A stretch of 64,000 nt of DNA from Foliimonas ilicis (GCF_039939195.1 NZ_JBDUUH010000011.1:1-64000); one strand, 5' to 3'; positions 34,681-44,302 are shown, counted from the stretch's first letter. Numbers and translations are program-made. The notes: generated from the letters alone by a model not told the origin.

Positions 34681-36333
34681 ATGCTTGAAGCCGATTTCGT
34701 CATCGTAGGTTCGGGCTCGGCGGGCTCGGCCATGGCTTACCGCCTGTCGGAAGACGGCAAGCACTCCGTCATCGTCATCGAATATGGCGGCACGGATTTC
34801 GGGCCGCTGATCCAGATGCCGTCCGCCCTGTCGATCCCCATGAACATGCGCCATTACGATTGGGGTTTTTCGAGCGAACCGGAACCGCATCTTGGCGGAC
34901 GCGTGCTGGCCACGCCGCGCGGCAAGGTGATGGGCGGATCGTCCTCCATCAACGGCATGGTCTATGTGCGTGGCCATGCCCATGATTTCGACCATTGGTC
35001 GGACGCAGGCGCGCGCGGCTGGGCTTATGCGGACGTGCTGCCCTACTTCAAGCGCATGGAGCATTCGCATGGCGGACAGGCCGGCTGGCGCGGCACGGAC
35101 GGGCCGCTGCATGTCCAGCGCGGACCACGCCTCAACCCGCTTTACGCGGCCTTTGCCGACGCTGGGAAACAGGCCGGTTTCGAGATCACCGAAGACTATA
35201 ATGGCGAGAAGCAGGAAGGCTTCGGGCCGATGGAACAGACGATCCATATGGGTCGCCGCTGGTCTGCCGCCAATGCCTATCTGCGGCCTGCGCTGAAACG
35301 CAAAAACGTCAAACTCGTCAAAGGCTTCGCGCGGCGCGTGGTCATCGAGAATCAACGCGCCACCGGCGTCGAGATCGAAGTTCGCGGACAGATTCAAATC
35401 GTTAAGGCGAAACGTGAGGTGATCCTCGCTGCCTCTTCGATAAATTCACCGAAACTGCTGATGCTGTCCGGTATCGGCCCTGCGGACCATCTGCGCGCCA
35501 ACGGCATCGAAATCGTTGCCGACCGGCCGGGCGTAGGACAGAATCTCCAGGACCATATGGAGCTTTATATCCAGCAGGAATCGATCCTGCCGATCACGCT
35601 CTACTCAGTGCTGAACCCGTTTTCGAAAGCGCTGATCGGCGCACGCTGGCTGCTCTTCAAAAGCGGGCTCGGTGCCACAAACCATTTCGAGGCGGCTGCG
35701 TTCCTACGCTCGAAAGCGGGCATCGACTATCCCGACATTCAATACCATTTCCTGCCCGCCGCCATCCGCTATGACGGCAAGGTGGCAGCAAAGAGCCATG
35801 GCTTTCAGGCGCATGTCGGGCCGATGCGCTCCAAGTCGCGCGGCTCGGTTTCGCTGCGCTCGAACGACCCTTGGGCCAATCCCGAAATCCGCTTCAACTA
35901 CATGTCGCATCCCGACGACTGGGAAGACTTTCGCCACTGCATCCGCCTCACCCGCGAAATCTTCGGGCAGGCTGCTTTCGATCCCTATCGCGGCAAGGAG
36001 CTATCGCCGGGTGCGGACGTCCAGAGCGACGACCAGCTCGACGCCTTCATTCGCGAACATGCCGAGAGCGCCTACCATCCCTGCGGCACATGCAAAATGG
36101 GGCGCGCCGACGATCCAACGAGCGTTGTCGATCCCGAATGCCGCGTCATCGGCGTCGAGGGATTGCGGGTCGCGGATTCCTCGATTTTCCCGCGTATCAC
36201 CAATGGCAATCTCAACGGCCCGTCGATCATGACCGGCGAGAAGGCATCGGACCATATTCTCGGCCGAACCCCGCTCAGCCCGTCCAATCAGGAGCCGTGG
36301 ATCAATCCGCGCTGGCGCACCAGCGACCGGTGA
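34681..36333 (+). CDS. betA: Choline dehydrogenase
   Basis: 550 residues of the GMC oxidoreductase family. The FAD-binding motif FVIVGSGSAGSAMAYRLSE is at 6-24; GKVMGGSSSINGMVYVRGHA is GMC signature 1, and the catalytic His466 lies in YHPCGTCKMG. The C-terminal ITNGNLNGPSIMTGEKASD is typical of BetA. It oxidises choline to betaine aldehyde at the membrane side of the respiratory chain. The ATG at 34681 fits family length; a longer frame would begin within the repeat. No ribosome binding site stands out (CCCCCACC). Confidence 0.95.
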   Translation: MLEADFVIVGSGSAGSAMAYRLSEDGKHSVIVIEYGGTDFGPLIQMPSALSIPMNMRHYDWGFSSEPEPHLGGRVLATPRGKVMGGSSSINGMVYVRGHAHDFDHWSDAGARGWAYADVLPYFKRMEHSHGGQAGWRGTDGPLHVQRGPRLNPLYAAFADAGKQAGFEITEDYNGEKQEGFGPMEQTIHMGRRWSAANAYLRPALKRKNVKLVKGFARRVVIENQRATGVEIEVRGQIQIVKAKREVILAASSINSPKLLMLSGIGPADHLRANGIEIVADRPGVGQNLQDHMELYIQQESILPITLYSVLNPFSKALIGARWLLFKSGLGATNHFEAAAFLRSKAGIDYPDIQYHFLPAAIRYDGKVAAKSHGFQAHVGPMRSKSRGSVSLRSNDPWANPEIRFNYMSHPDDWEDFRHCIRLTREIFGQAAFDPYRGKELSPGADVQSDDQLDAFIREHAESAYHPCGTCKMGRADDPTSVVDPECRVIGVEGLRVADSSIFPRITNGNLNGPSIMTGEKASDHILGRTPLSPSNQEPWINPRWRTSDR

Positions 36334-36368
36334 CTGTAGTATCTTTACAAAAATCAATGGAGCGCCGC

Positions 36369-37832
36369 ATGAAGGCCCAACCAAAAGCCTCGCATTACAT
36401 CAATGGCCGCTATGTGGACGACGAACAGGGCGCGCCGCTGGAGGTCATCTATCCGGCAACCGGCGAGACGATTGCGAAGCTGCATTCGGCGACGCCCAAC
36501 ATAGTCGAGCTCGCGGTCGAGGCGGCACGCGCCGCGCAGCCTGCCTGGGCAAGACTGAAGCCTGTCGAGCGCGGGCGCATTTTGCGCCGGGCAGCCGATC
36601 TGCTACGTGCAAAGAACGAAGAATTGTCGCGGCTGGAAACGCTGGACACCGGCAAAGCGCTTCAGGAAACGCGCGTTGCGGACGCAGCATCCGCCGCCGA
36701 CGCACTCGAGTATTTCGCGGGTGCTATCGCCACCTTCAACGGCTCGTTCGTCGATCTCGGCGGGCCGTTCGCCTATACGCGCCGCGAAGCGCTCGGCGTC
36801 TGCGTCGGCATCGGTGCCTGGAACTATCCGATCCAGATCGCAGGCTGGAAATCTGCGCCCGCACTTGCAATGGGCAATGCGGTCGTTTTCAAACCATCCG
36901 AAAACACGCCGCTTTCAGCACTCGCCTTGGCTGAAATCTACACGGAGGCAGGCCTGCCTGACGGCTTGTTCAATGTCGTGCAGGGATATGGCGATGTGGG
37001 TGCGGCACTTGTCGAGCACGATGTCGTCGCCAAGGTTTCGGTGACCGGCTCCGTGCCGACCGGCCGCAAGGTGCTGTCGCTGGCAGGCTCCAAGATGAAG
37101 CACGCGACGATGGAGCTTGGCGGAAAATCGCCGTTGATCATCTTCGATGATGCCGATCTCGAAAACGCAATCGGCGGCGCGATGCTCGGCAATTTCTATT
37201 CGACAGGCCAGATCTGCTCGAACGGCACCCGCGTTTTTGTGCAAAAGGGCCTGCATGATCGCTTCGTAGAGCGACTGACCGAGCGCACCAAAACGATCCG
37301 CATCGGCGACCCGCTCGATCCCGAAACACAGATGGGGCCGCTGGTCAGCAAGGCGCAGCATGAGAAAGTCATGGCCTATATCGAAGCCGGAAAAGCCGAC
37401 GGCGCGCATCTGCAATGCGGTGGCAACGTCCCTGCCCTGCAAGGTTTCGACGGCGGCTGCTTCATCGAGCCGACCGTGTTTACCGGCGTAACGGACGACA
37501 TGCGCATCGCCCGCGAGGAAATCTTCGGCCCCGTCATGAGCGTGCTTTCATTCGAGCACGAGGATGAAGTAATCGAGCGCGCCAATTCGACCGAATTCGG
37601 CCTGGCCGCCGGCGTCTTCACCCGCGACCTCCCCCGCGCACACCGTGTCATCGCGGAACTGCAAGCCGGCACATGCTGGATCAACGCCTATAATCTGACC
37701 CCGGTGGAACTGCCCTTCGGCGGCTACAAACAATCCGGCATGGGCCGCGAAAACGCGCTTGAAGCGCTGGCGCATTATTCACAGGTGAAATCGGTTTATG
37801 TCGAGACGGGGGATGTGGACAGCCCGTATTGA
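36369..37832 (+). CDS. betB: Betaine aldehyde dehydrogenase
   Basis: 487 residues of the NAD(P)-dependent aldehyde dehydrogenase family. Catalytic Glu249 is in MELGGKSPL and Cys283 in GQICSNGTRVFV; the cofactor site GSVPTGRKV is also present. It oxidises betaine aldehyde to glycine betaine, an osmoprotectant, completing the route from choline. The start at 36369 is favoured by GGAGC eight bases upstream; an ATG at 36357 is in frame. It is the last gene of the bet operon, 35 bp after betA. Confidence 0.95.
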   Translation: MKAQPKASHYINGRYVDDEQGAPLEVIYPATGETIAKLHSATPNIVELAVEAARAAQPAWARLKPVERGRILRRAADLLRAKNEELSRLETLDTGKALQETRVADAASAADALEYFAGAIATFNGSFVDLGGPFAYTRREALGVCVGIGAWNYPIQIAGWKSAPALAMGNAVVFKPSENTPLSALALAEIYTEAGLPDGLFNVVQGYGDVGAALVEHDVVAKVSVTGSVPTGRKVLSLAGSKMKHATMELGGKSPLIIFDDADLENAIGGAMLGNFYSTGQICSNGTRVFVQKGLHDRFVERLTERTKTIRIGDPLDPETQMGPLVSKAQHEKVMAYIEAGKADGAHLQCGGNVPALQGFDGGCFIEPTVFTGVTDDMRIAREEIFGPVMSVLSFEHEDEVIERANSTEFGLAAGVFTRDLPRAHRVIAELQAGTCWINAYNLTPVELPFGGYKQSGMGRENALEALAHYSQVKSVYVETGDVDSPY

Positions 37833-37876
37833 GTTTGTCGAAGCACCTAGAACTCATGGTTTAAGTAGAAACGCTG

Positions 37877-37893
37877 GCGGGACAGCACCCCCT
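37877..37893. repeat. Fragment of a RIME-like element arm
   Basis: GCGGGACAGCACCCCCT matches the outer tip of the element arms at 2681 and 34485 and then stops matching. It covers the end of the manC stop region. It is a short remnant without a partner arm. Confidence 0.4.
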
Positions 37894-40135
37894 ACCGAAC
37901 CTCGGCACCTTCCGTCTTATCCAGATACTGCATCAGCGCCGTCACCAGATGGTAGAAAATACTCGCCGGGACTTCGCTGGCCAGCGACCTCCCCCGCTCG
38001 TCGATCGGGTCGATCCATAGGCCGGTGGGGGCGGCGTCGATGTGCCAGCGGAAGAGGCGTCCGACGCGGGCTTCGATTTCCGGTTTGAGGTCAGGCCCAT
38101 CGGGACGATCGAGCGCGATTGCCGCCTTGATCGCTTCCGTCTGCGGCCAGCTACGCGAGATGCGATCCAGCGGCAGGCCCTGCCGCGAAACGGCACCATA
38201 TGCCAATCCCGTCGCGCGGTTCAGCCCGTTGGCAATCGCCGACGCATAGAGTTTGCGGGCATAGGCGGTGAGATCCACCTGCCCGCTGCGATCCGCGAAT
38301 TCGACCAGCAGCGACGCCCATTCGAAATGGTGGCCCGGCTCGGTCCAGCTTCCGCGCTCGCCGGCTTCCGGCTTCCAGTCGTCGTCGAAGAATTCGCCGA
38401 GCGTCCAGCTTTCCGGGTCGAAGAAATGGCTGCGAAACAGATCGATGATGCGGGCCGCGCGGCGCAGATAGGCACGGTCGCCGGTGGCACGGAACCACGC
38501 CAGAAACGCCTCCAGCAAATGCATATGCGGGTTCGAACGGCGCGAACCACCCGCCGCCGACGTTTCCAGAAAGCCGGTCATGCGGCTGTCTTCGAGATGC
38601 GCGTCGAGAAATGCGAATGTCTCTTCGCCGAGCTTCAGCGCATCCGGATTTCCGCACATATGCGCATGCGCCAGCGCAAGCAAAACGCAGGAATGATCGT
38701 AGGCATCTTCTGCCGCATCGAGCACGCCGCCATCGACGTTTAAAGTGCGAACCCAGCCGCCGCGTTCCGTCCGCCCGTTTTTGGCGATAAATTCGATGCC
38801 ATGGGCGATCAACTCATCGGCGGGGCCATTCCAGCCGCGCGCCTTGGCAACGGCGAATGCATAGATTTGCCGCGCCTGCGTGCGCATGCGCTTCGGCTTG
38901 CTGAGCGACAGGCCATTGAAGCCGAGCGCCTCGTGAAAACCGCCGAGTTTCTCGTCAACGCCCGCCGTCGACCAGAGCGGCAGCGTCTCGTCGAACAGCC
39001 AATGATGCACACGGTTGCGCCACGCGCCGCTGGTCAGCACGCGATCATGCGAGGGCGTGAATTTCGTTTCCAGACGCCCGCTGCGCTCAAGCTGCTCGAC
39101 GATTTTCTTGACGTTCTGGCTGTGGCTGACGGGCGCGACGAAAGTCGCATCTGGCGTCGAGACGATGGCGACGTCCTTCAGGCCGATGGCCGAAAGCAGC
39201 CTTCCCTCACTGCGGATATAGGAATTCTCGCAATCGATGGCGACGACATCGCCCATAATGACATTGCCCGCATCGTCAGACGGGCTGACGTCGAGCAGCG
39301 ACTGCCATGAACCCAAATCGTTCCAGCGGAAGCTTGCAGGCACCATTGCGATGTCTGCCGCATGCTCCATCACCGCATAGTCGATCGAGTTCGACGGGAT
39401 CTCCATGTAGAGTTCGAGCGGCATATAGAGGCCGGAAATATCCGACGAGGCGGCGGCGAATGCGGCCTCCGCCGTTTTCCAGATTTCCGGCTGGAATTTC
39501 TGAAAAGCGGCGCGCATGGCGCTCGCTTTGAACAGAAAGATGCCGGTGTTCCAGAAGAAATTCCCGGCTTTCAGATAGGATTCGGCGGTTTCCAGATTGG
39601 GCTTTTCGACAAAGCGCGAAACGGCGCTGACATCGTTGCCCTCGCCCGCAACCTCGATATAGCCATAGCCCGTTTCCGGCTGGCTGGGCTTGATGCCGAA
39701 GACGACCAGATGGCCTTCGCTCGCCGCCGGCACGCCGCGCTCCACCGTTTCCCAGAACTGGCGATCGGTGGAAATCTCGTGATCGGATGGCACGACCAGC
39801 ACGATGCCGTCGCCGAATTGGGCCAGCGTTTGCAGGCTGGCAATCGCCACTGCCGCCGCTGTGTTGCGGCCCGCCGGTTCGAAAATCGCGGTGCCGCCTG
39901 CCAGATCGATCGAGGCTATATCGGAGCGTACGCGCTCGGCGTGACGCTCGGATGCAATGAGGAACACCGGCGTTTCGCCTTGGGCGCGCGCTTTCAGCCG
40001 CCGCAGCGTCTTGATGAGCATCGAGCCGTCGCCCGACAGATCGTGAAACTGCTTGGGATTGTCCTCGCGAGAAAGCGGCCAGAGACGCGAACCGACGCCC
40101 CCGCTCATGACGAAACTGACGATGCGCTCAGTCAT
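37892..40135 (-). CDS. manC: Mannose-1-phosphate guanylyltransferase fused to an AGE-type sugar epimerase/isomerase domain
   Basis: 747 residues. Residues about 5-340 form a nucleotidyltransferase with the pyrophosphorylase signature MSGGVGSRLWPLSREDNPKQF, FEPAGRNTAAAVAIA, PSDHEI and FVEKPN. Residues about 370-735 form an (alpha/alpha)6 barrel of the N-acylglucosamine 2-epimerase/mannose isomerase type (HHWLFDETLPLWSTAGVD, GGWVRTLNVDGG, WTEPGHHFEWASLL, RSWPQTEAIKA). Together they would make mannose phosphate precursors and GDP-mannose for LPS core or polysaccharide. A GTG at 40147 is an alternative start. It follows the phosphomannomutase gene directly. Confidence 0.9.
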   Translation of the reverse strand: MTERIVSFVMSGGVGSRLWPLSREDNPKQFHDLSGDGSMLIKTLRRLKARAQGETPVFLIASERHAERVRSDIASIDLAGGTAIFEPAGRNTAAAVAIASLQTLAQFGDGIVLVVPSDHEISTDRQFWETVERGVPAASEGHLVVFGIKPSQPETGYGYIEVAGEGNDVSAVSRFVEKPNLETAESYLKAGNFFWNTGIFLFKASAMRAAFQKFQPEIWKTAEAAFAAASSDISGLYMPLELYMEIPSNSIDYAVMEHAADIAMVPASFRWNDLGSWQSLLDVSPSDDAGNVIMGDVVAIDCENSYIRSEGRLLSAIGLKDVAIVSTPDATFVAPVSHSQNVKKIVEQLERSGRLETKFTPSHDRVLTSGAWRNRVHHWLFDETLPLWSTAGVDEKLGGFHEALGFNGLSLSKPKRMRTQARQIYAFAVAKARGWNGPADELIAHGIEFIAKNGRTERGGWVRTLNVDGGVLDAAEDAYDHSCVLLALAHAHMCGNPDALKLGEETFAFLDAHLEDSRMTGFLETSAAGGSRRSNPHMHLLEAFLAWFRATGDRAYLRRAARIIDLFRSHFFDPESWTLGEFFDDDWKPEAGERGSWTEPGHHFEWASLLVEFADRSGQVDLTAYARKLYASAIANGLNRATGLAYGAVSRQGLPLDRISRSWPQTEAIKAAIALDRPDGPDLKPEIEARVGRLFRWHIDAAPTGLWIDPIDERGRSLASEVPASIFYHLVTALMQYLDKTEGAEVR

Positions 40136-40147
40136 TTCAACCACCAC

Positions 40148-41713
40148 TCAGAACGTCTGGTTATAAGCGCCGACTTCGGGGCTTCGGCGCAGGAGTTCGT
40201 CTATCGCATTAAACATTTCGCGGCGGCGCTCGGCTGAAACCGGGCTTTCCACGACGACGACCATTTCAGGCTTGTTCGACGACGCGCGGATCAGCCCCCA
40301 GGTGCCGTCTTCCGAGACAATGCGCACCCCATTGACGGTGATAACGTCCGAAATGCCCTGCCCCGCGAATTGCGCGCCGTTCTTCTGCATCGCCTCGACA
40401 TCTGCCGCCACGCGCTCGACGACGCCGTATTTCACCTCATCGTCGCAATGCGGCGACATGGTCGGCGTGCCGTAGGTCAAGGGCAGAGCGCGGTAGAGAT
40501 CGGCCATCGATTTCTGCGGGTTGCGGTCGAGCATCTGGCAGACCGCAACAGCCGTCACCAGCCCGTCATCATAGCCCCGACCAATCGGCGGATTGAAGAA
40601 AAAATGGCCAGATTTCTCGAAGCCTGCAATCGCGCCGAGTTCCGCGACGCGGCGCTTGATGTAGGAATGGCCGGTTTTCCAGTAATCGGTCTTCGCGCCG
40701 TTGGCACGCAGCACTTCATCGGTCATGAACAGGCCGGTCGATTTCACATCGACCACGAAAGTCGAGCCCGGATGCAGCGCCGAAATATCGCGGGCGAGCA
40801 TCACGCCGACCTTGTCGGCAAAAATCTCATTGCCTTCATTATCGACCACGCCGCAGCGGTCGCCATCGCCGTCGAAGCCGAGGCCGATATCGGCACCGGT
40901 TTCGAGCACCTTGTCGCGGATCGCGTGGAGCATTTCCATGTCTTCCGGGTTCGGATTGTAGCGTGGAAAACTGTGGTCGAGCTCGACATCAAGCGGAATG
41001 ACCTCGCAGCCGATGCGCTCCAGCGCTTCCGGCGCAAATGCGCCGGCCGTGCCATTGCCGCAAGCGGCAACCACTTTCAGCTTGCGCGAAATCCTTTTGC
41101 CCGCAACCACATCGTCCAGATAGGTTTTGCGGAAATCGTCGATGAACTCGTATGACCCGCCACCGGAAAGATCGAAATCGCCTTCCAGCACGATTTTCTT
41201 CAAGGCCGACATTTCATCGGGGCCGAAGGTCAGCGGACGGGCCGCACCCATCTTCACGCCGGTCCAGCCATTCTCATTGTGCGAGGCCGTGACCATCGCA
41301 ACCGACGGCGTATCGAGCGCGAATTGCGCGAAATAGGCCATAGGCGAAAGTGCAAGGCCCACATCCTTCACCCGCGCACCCGCAGCCAGAAGGCCGGAGA
41401 TAAGCGCCAGCTTGATCGACATGGAGTAGCTACGGAAATCATGGCCGGTCACGATGTCCGGCCCGGCGCCCAGCCGCTGGATCAGCGTACCAAGCCCCAT
41501 GCCCAGCGCCTGAACGCCCATCAAATTGAGTTCCGGTGCCTTATCCGAAGCCGGATGCCCGAACCACCAGCGCGCATCATATTCGCGAAATCCGGTAGGC
41601 TTTACCAACGCCCTCGTCTCGAAAGCGAATGTGTTTGGCGCAGCGTCTGCGACGGGTTTTGGAAACAAGGGCGGGACTCCGGGAACGTCTGAATTTTTGC
41701 GCAATATCGGCAA
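40148..41713 (-). CDS. manB: Phosphomannomutase/phosphoglucomutase
   Basis: 521 residues of the alpha-D-phosphohexomutase family. The phosphoserine is Ser144 in TASHNENG, the metal loop is Asp281-Gly-Asp283-Gly-Asp285 in GFDGDGDR, the sugar loop reads FEKSGH, and the phosphate-binding tail RASSNKPEMVV is present. It interconverts mannose-6- and mannose-1-phosphate (or glucose forms). The adjacent downstream manC favours mannomutase activity. The first 30 residues may be longer than the true protein because several starts are possible. Confidence 0.9.
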   Translation of the reverse strand: MPILRKNSDVPGVPPLFPKPVADAAPNTFAFETRALVKPTGFREYDARWWFGHPASDKAPELNLMGVQALGMGLGTLIQRLGAGPDIVTGHDFRSYSMSIKLALISGLLAAGARVKDVGLALSPMAYFAQFALDTPSVAMVTASHNENGWTGVKMGAARPLTFGPDEMSALKKIVLEGDFDLSGGGSYEFIDDFRKTYLDDVVAGKRISRKLKVVAACGNGTAGAFAPEALERIGCEVIPLDVELDHSFPRYNPNPEDMEMLHAIRDKVLETGADIGLGFDGDGDRCGVVDNEGNEIFADKVGVMLARDISALHPGSTFVVDVKSTGLFMTDEVLRANGAKTDYWKTGHSYIKRRVAELGAIAGFEKSGHFFFNPPIGRGYDDGLVTAVAVCQMLDRNPQKSMADLYRALPLTYGTPTMSPHCDDEVKYGVVERVAADVEAMQKNGAQFAGQGISDVITVNGVRIVSEDGTWGLIRASSNKPEMVVVVESPVSAERRREMFNAIDELLRRSPEVGAYNQTF

Positions 41714-41869
41714 TGCCTTACTTCACATTAAGCTTTGCCGCACGCCATTTGTCCAACGCCCATTCCGTTCAATGGCAGATCGACAAACGGCGTAAGTTTT
41801 GACGTCTCTTATCGCCCTTTGGCGCTTGCAGGAAGGGTGCGCGACAGCTATAAGCCCGCGGTCTGGTCG

Positions 41870-41946
41870 CGGAGTGTAGCGCAGCCTGGTAGCGCACCTG
41901 CTTCGGGAGCAGGGGGTCGCAGGTTCGAATCCTGCCACTCCGACCA
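41870..41946 (+). tRNA. tRNA-Pro, anticodon CGG
   Basis: The 77-nt sequence folds as a cloverleaf: acceptor CGGAGTG/CACTCCG, anticodon stem CCTGC/GCAGG with loop TTCGGGA giving anticodon CGG, and T arm GCAGG-TTCGAAT-CCTGC. The 3' CCA is encoded. The D arm is GCGC around AGCCTGGTA. Confidence 0.95.
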
Positions 41947-42038
41947 GAAAATCCCGAACTTTGGAATAACAGAAAATCAGACCGTCTGTGCCGGACCCTG
42001 CCTCAAATGCCTCCGTACGCTGACGGGAAATGTCACGG

Positions 42039-42767
42039 CTAGCTTTCACTGCGTTGCGGCAGCAACTTATCCAAAAACCTTAGATCACTGGCGCGACCGC
42101 CTATATCGATGAGAATACCCGAAATCTCATCCTGCACGTCATGCAGCCAGACAGCGGCAAAGCCGCCATCATTGCCGGTGCTGGCAATAAACATCCGGTG
42201 AGCGTCCGGAGGTATATCTACCCACCGCGCGAAATGCGGTTTCTCTTGGATGTGCGGCAGGAGCCATTCAAAATTGTCGCCTCGCCCAGCATCATATTCG
42301 AGATCGCTCAGACGGGTGAAAGCATTTCCCGTTTCCAGATCACCGAACGCCAGACAGGCTGCATCAACGCCGAAATCCAAGGATGAATCGCGTGTTACCG
42401 GTGGTGTTCCGAGCACTTCCAGCCACAAGAGCGTGTTTGTGTGAGCCTCGAACTCAGATCCTTCGGGTCCGGATTCGAAAACCCAGACCCGGACACTGTC
42501 CACTTCCAGCCCAGTTGAAGCCCGCATGTGATAGTCGTGTCCGCCAGTGGGATCACCAACGAAGATTGCCCGGGAGGGTAAGGCAAGTTCACCCAAATCA
42601 GACCAAACAAAATCGCGTTCTGATGCAGCTTTGAGCCAGTCCTTGGCGTTGATAAACGAGGATGCATCAGGCCCTGGCTCGGACGACGTAGGAACTTTGG
42701 GCGGTGCAGGAAGCTGATCTGAAACGCCCGATGATGCAAAACCGAAAATTCTCTTGAGTATATTCAA
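42039..42767 (-). CDS. DUF4241-like hypothetical protein
   Basis: About 242 residues. Starting codon is a TTG at 42767 with GAGGA at good spacing; another TTG at 42773 is too close to it. The stretch LPSRAIFVGDPTGGHDYH, the DFGVDAACLAFGDLETG core and the C-terminal NDGGFAAVWLHDVQDEISG follow the DUF4241 pattern (a leading DP, a VDxG...D centre and a GDG...V end). The family is uncharacterised and often found near accessory genes. The call is by eye and moderately sure. Confidence 0.6.
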   Translation of the reverse strand: MNILKRIFGFASSGVSDQLPAPPKVPTSSEPGPDASSFINAKDWLKAASERDFVWSDLGELALPSRAIFVGDPTGGHDYHMRASTGLEVDSVRVWVFESGPEGSEFEAHTNTLLWLEVLGTPPVTRDSSLDFGVDAACLAFGDLETGNAFTRLSDLEYDAGRGDNFEWLLPHIQEKPHFARWVDIPPDAHRMFIASTGNDGGFAAVWLHDVQDEISGILIDIGGRASDLRFLDKLLPQRSES

Positions 42768-42899
42768 GCCCAATCCTCAAAAATTAAACCAATACCCAGC
42801 AGACATTTGATGTCTGCTTTCAATGATTATCATCGAAAAGCCGCCAGACAGCAAACCGCCACCTCGTGCCATAACGGCTCGGTCAGTTCCCTTAGCTGA

Positions 42900-42980
42900 T
42901 CTTATGAGCCACCCGACGCGGCGATGAAAACCGCCAATTGTGCATCGAAAGCGCGCTTGAAGGCGGGCCGCATCTCACCG
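42900..42980 (-). pseudogene. Displaced 3' end of a glutathione S-transferase gene
   Basis: These 81 bp match 44983-45063, the end of the intact GST gene, at 71 positions (88 percent, counted by hand). Read on the minus strand they give GEMRPAFKRAFDAQLAVFIA and a TAA stop, against GEARPAFKRAFDAQLAVFTA and TGA in the intact gene. Of ten differences six are synonymous, so both copies evolved as coding sequence. The match stops abruptly 22 bp from the stop of the cysteine-rich protein gene at 43003. Confidence 0.85.
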
Positions 42981-43002
42981 AATACCGAAAGACAGTGGAT
43001 AG

Positions 43003-43863
43003 CTACTCAAACCGGCAAAGCGGCGGGCGCGGCGTTCCCTTCTGCGTTGCGCTGTTGCCGACATACCAGCCGCCTCCCATCGCCATCATCCGCACCTCGA
43101 AGTGCATCCAGGCATTGGTGTTTTCGCTGCCGGTGCGCTCCTGGACAAGATTCATAAAATGGTAGCTGGGCGCGTCGTCCCGTCCGCAGACGACGTTGGT
43201 TGCGTCTGCGCGTATGAGGTCGTCAAACTCCCGGTCGCGCAGCGCTTGCGAGCGCTGGATCGCATCGATTTCCGGCACATCTGCGCAGTCGTCCGTCAGC
43301 ACCTGGAAGCCGACCGGGGTGCTGAGCGGATCGTTTTTGTAGAAGGCCAGATCACCGCTGCGAAGGTTCTCGGCGAGAAAGCGCAGGTATTCCTGATTGG
43401 CCTTATCCGCATCCCAGCCGCGCGTTTCCTGGACACGCTCCATGAGCGTGGGTCCGTCTATGAAGCAGCCACGCTCTCCTGACTCGGCATAGGCGTCGAT
43501 GCGGGAGGTCAGGGCCGTCACCTCCGGATCACCAAGACCGATTTCACTCCGCACCTCAGGCGGACGAATAGAGCAAAGGCTGGGTGGAAGCACGATCCAG
43601 TCGCCCGTGCGGACGGTGCCCGCCTCGCCATCTGCCTGTGCGGCCAGAGCATCGATTGCCTCCTCTGCAAAGCCGGCATTCCCGGCCAATGCGCGCGTCG
43701 CGGGTCCGATCGCGCAGCCCTGTGCCACGACGAAGTCCGCGAGCGCCTCGTTTGCAGCGGCTTTCGCACCGGGCGCGCCTGTCATCGACAGGCAGACGGC
43801 GGCGATGGAGATCAATACTCTCAAGATAAATCCTGCTGCTTTAAGCCGAACGACACACTTCAT
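43003..43863 (-). CDS. Exported cysteine-rich hypothetical protein
   Basis: 286 residues from an ATG preceded by AAGAGA; an upstream frame would add 16 residues before the signal. The signal peptide (GFILRVLISIAAVCLSMTGAPGAKA) is cut near residue 35. The mature protein contains at least six cysteines (GCAIGP, SLCSI, GCFIDG, DDCADV, VVCGRD, PLCRFE), suggesting disulfide bonds in the periplasm, and ends with an NTNAWMHFEVRMMAMGGGWY stretch. No known family is recognised. It is last of a three-gene operon with a 4-bp gap to the gene upstream. Confidence 0.75.
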   Translation of the reverse strand: MKCVVRLKAAGFILRVLISIAAVCLSMTGAPGAKAAANEALADFVVAQGCAIGPATRALAGNAGFAEEAIDALAAQADGEAGTVRTGDWIVLPPSLCSIRPPEVRSEIGLGDPEVTALTSRIDAYAESGERGCFIDGPTLMERVQETRGWDADKANQEYLRFLAENLRSGDLAFYKNDPLSTPVGFQVLTDDCADVPEIDAIQRSQALRDREFDDLIRADATNVVCGRDDAPSYHFMNLVQERTGSENTNAWMHFEVRMMAMGGGWYVGNSATQKGTPRPPLCRFE

Positions 43864-43867
43864 TCTC

Positions 43868-44302
43868 TTACTCGTATGGACGAAACGGTTGGTCGGCATC
43901 GGTTCCTTCATGCGACGGTTCGAGCAGACAATACATCTTGGAGTTGTAGATGGCCACTATTGGATAACATGTATCAGCAGCGCTCATGGCACCGGCGGAG
44001 CACTGCTGCAGGCCGATGAGAAAGTCCATCGCGTTGCATGTGTCGCCCTCGCACTCGGCTCGTGTGAACTGGGTGTAAGCTCCCGTCACGTAAAAGAGTG
44101 TAGGCTTGGCGTACCATCTCGGGTTGCCGACCGCATCCACAAGCAGCTCGTAGGCTTGGGCAACCTGCTCGCGTGTTCCGAACGCGTATTTTTGCGGCGA
44201 CGTCTCATAGAAATCGAAGTCGGCTTTGTCGCTGATACAGTTCGGCGCCCAGCCGGAGGACGATGCCAGAATTGCGAGCAAAGCAATGGTCGAAAGCTGC
44301 AT
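43868..44302 (-). CDS. Exported six-cysteine hypothetical protein, copy 1
   Basis: 144 residues with a signal peptide (about 1-19). Six cysteines at 22, 84, 89, 101, 112 and 125 are all conserved in the neighbouring paralogue, so three disulfides are likely. The C-terminal MYCLLEPS...PFRPYE and the central KPTLFYVTG, FTRAECEGD motifs are shared. It matches copy 2 without gaps at 75 of 144 residues by hand count. No known family is recognised; a periplasmic or secreted role is inferred. Confidence 0.8.
   Translation of the reverse strand: MQLSTIALLAILASSSGWAPNCISDKADFDFYETSPQKYAFGTREQVAQAYELLVDAVGNPRWYAKPTLFYVTGAYTQFTRAECEGDTCNAMDFLIGLQQCSAGAMSAADTCYPIVAIYNSKMYCLLEPSHEGTDADQPFRPYE

Noticed and set aside
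42938..43165. Plus-strand frames starting in the GST remnant
   Set aside because: They are antisense readings of the GST fragment and of the cysteine-rich gene and lack start signals.
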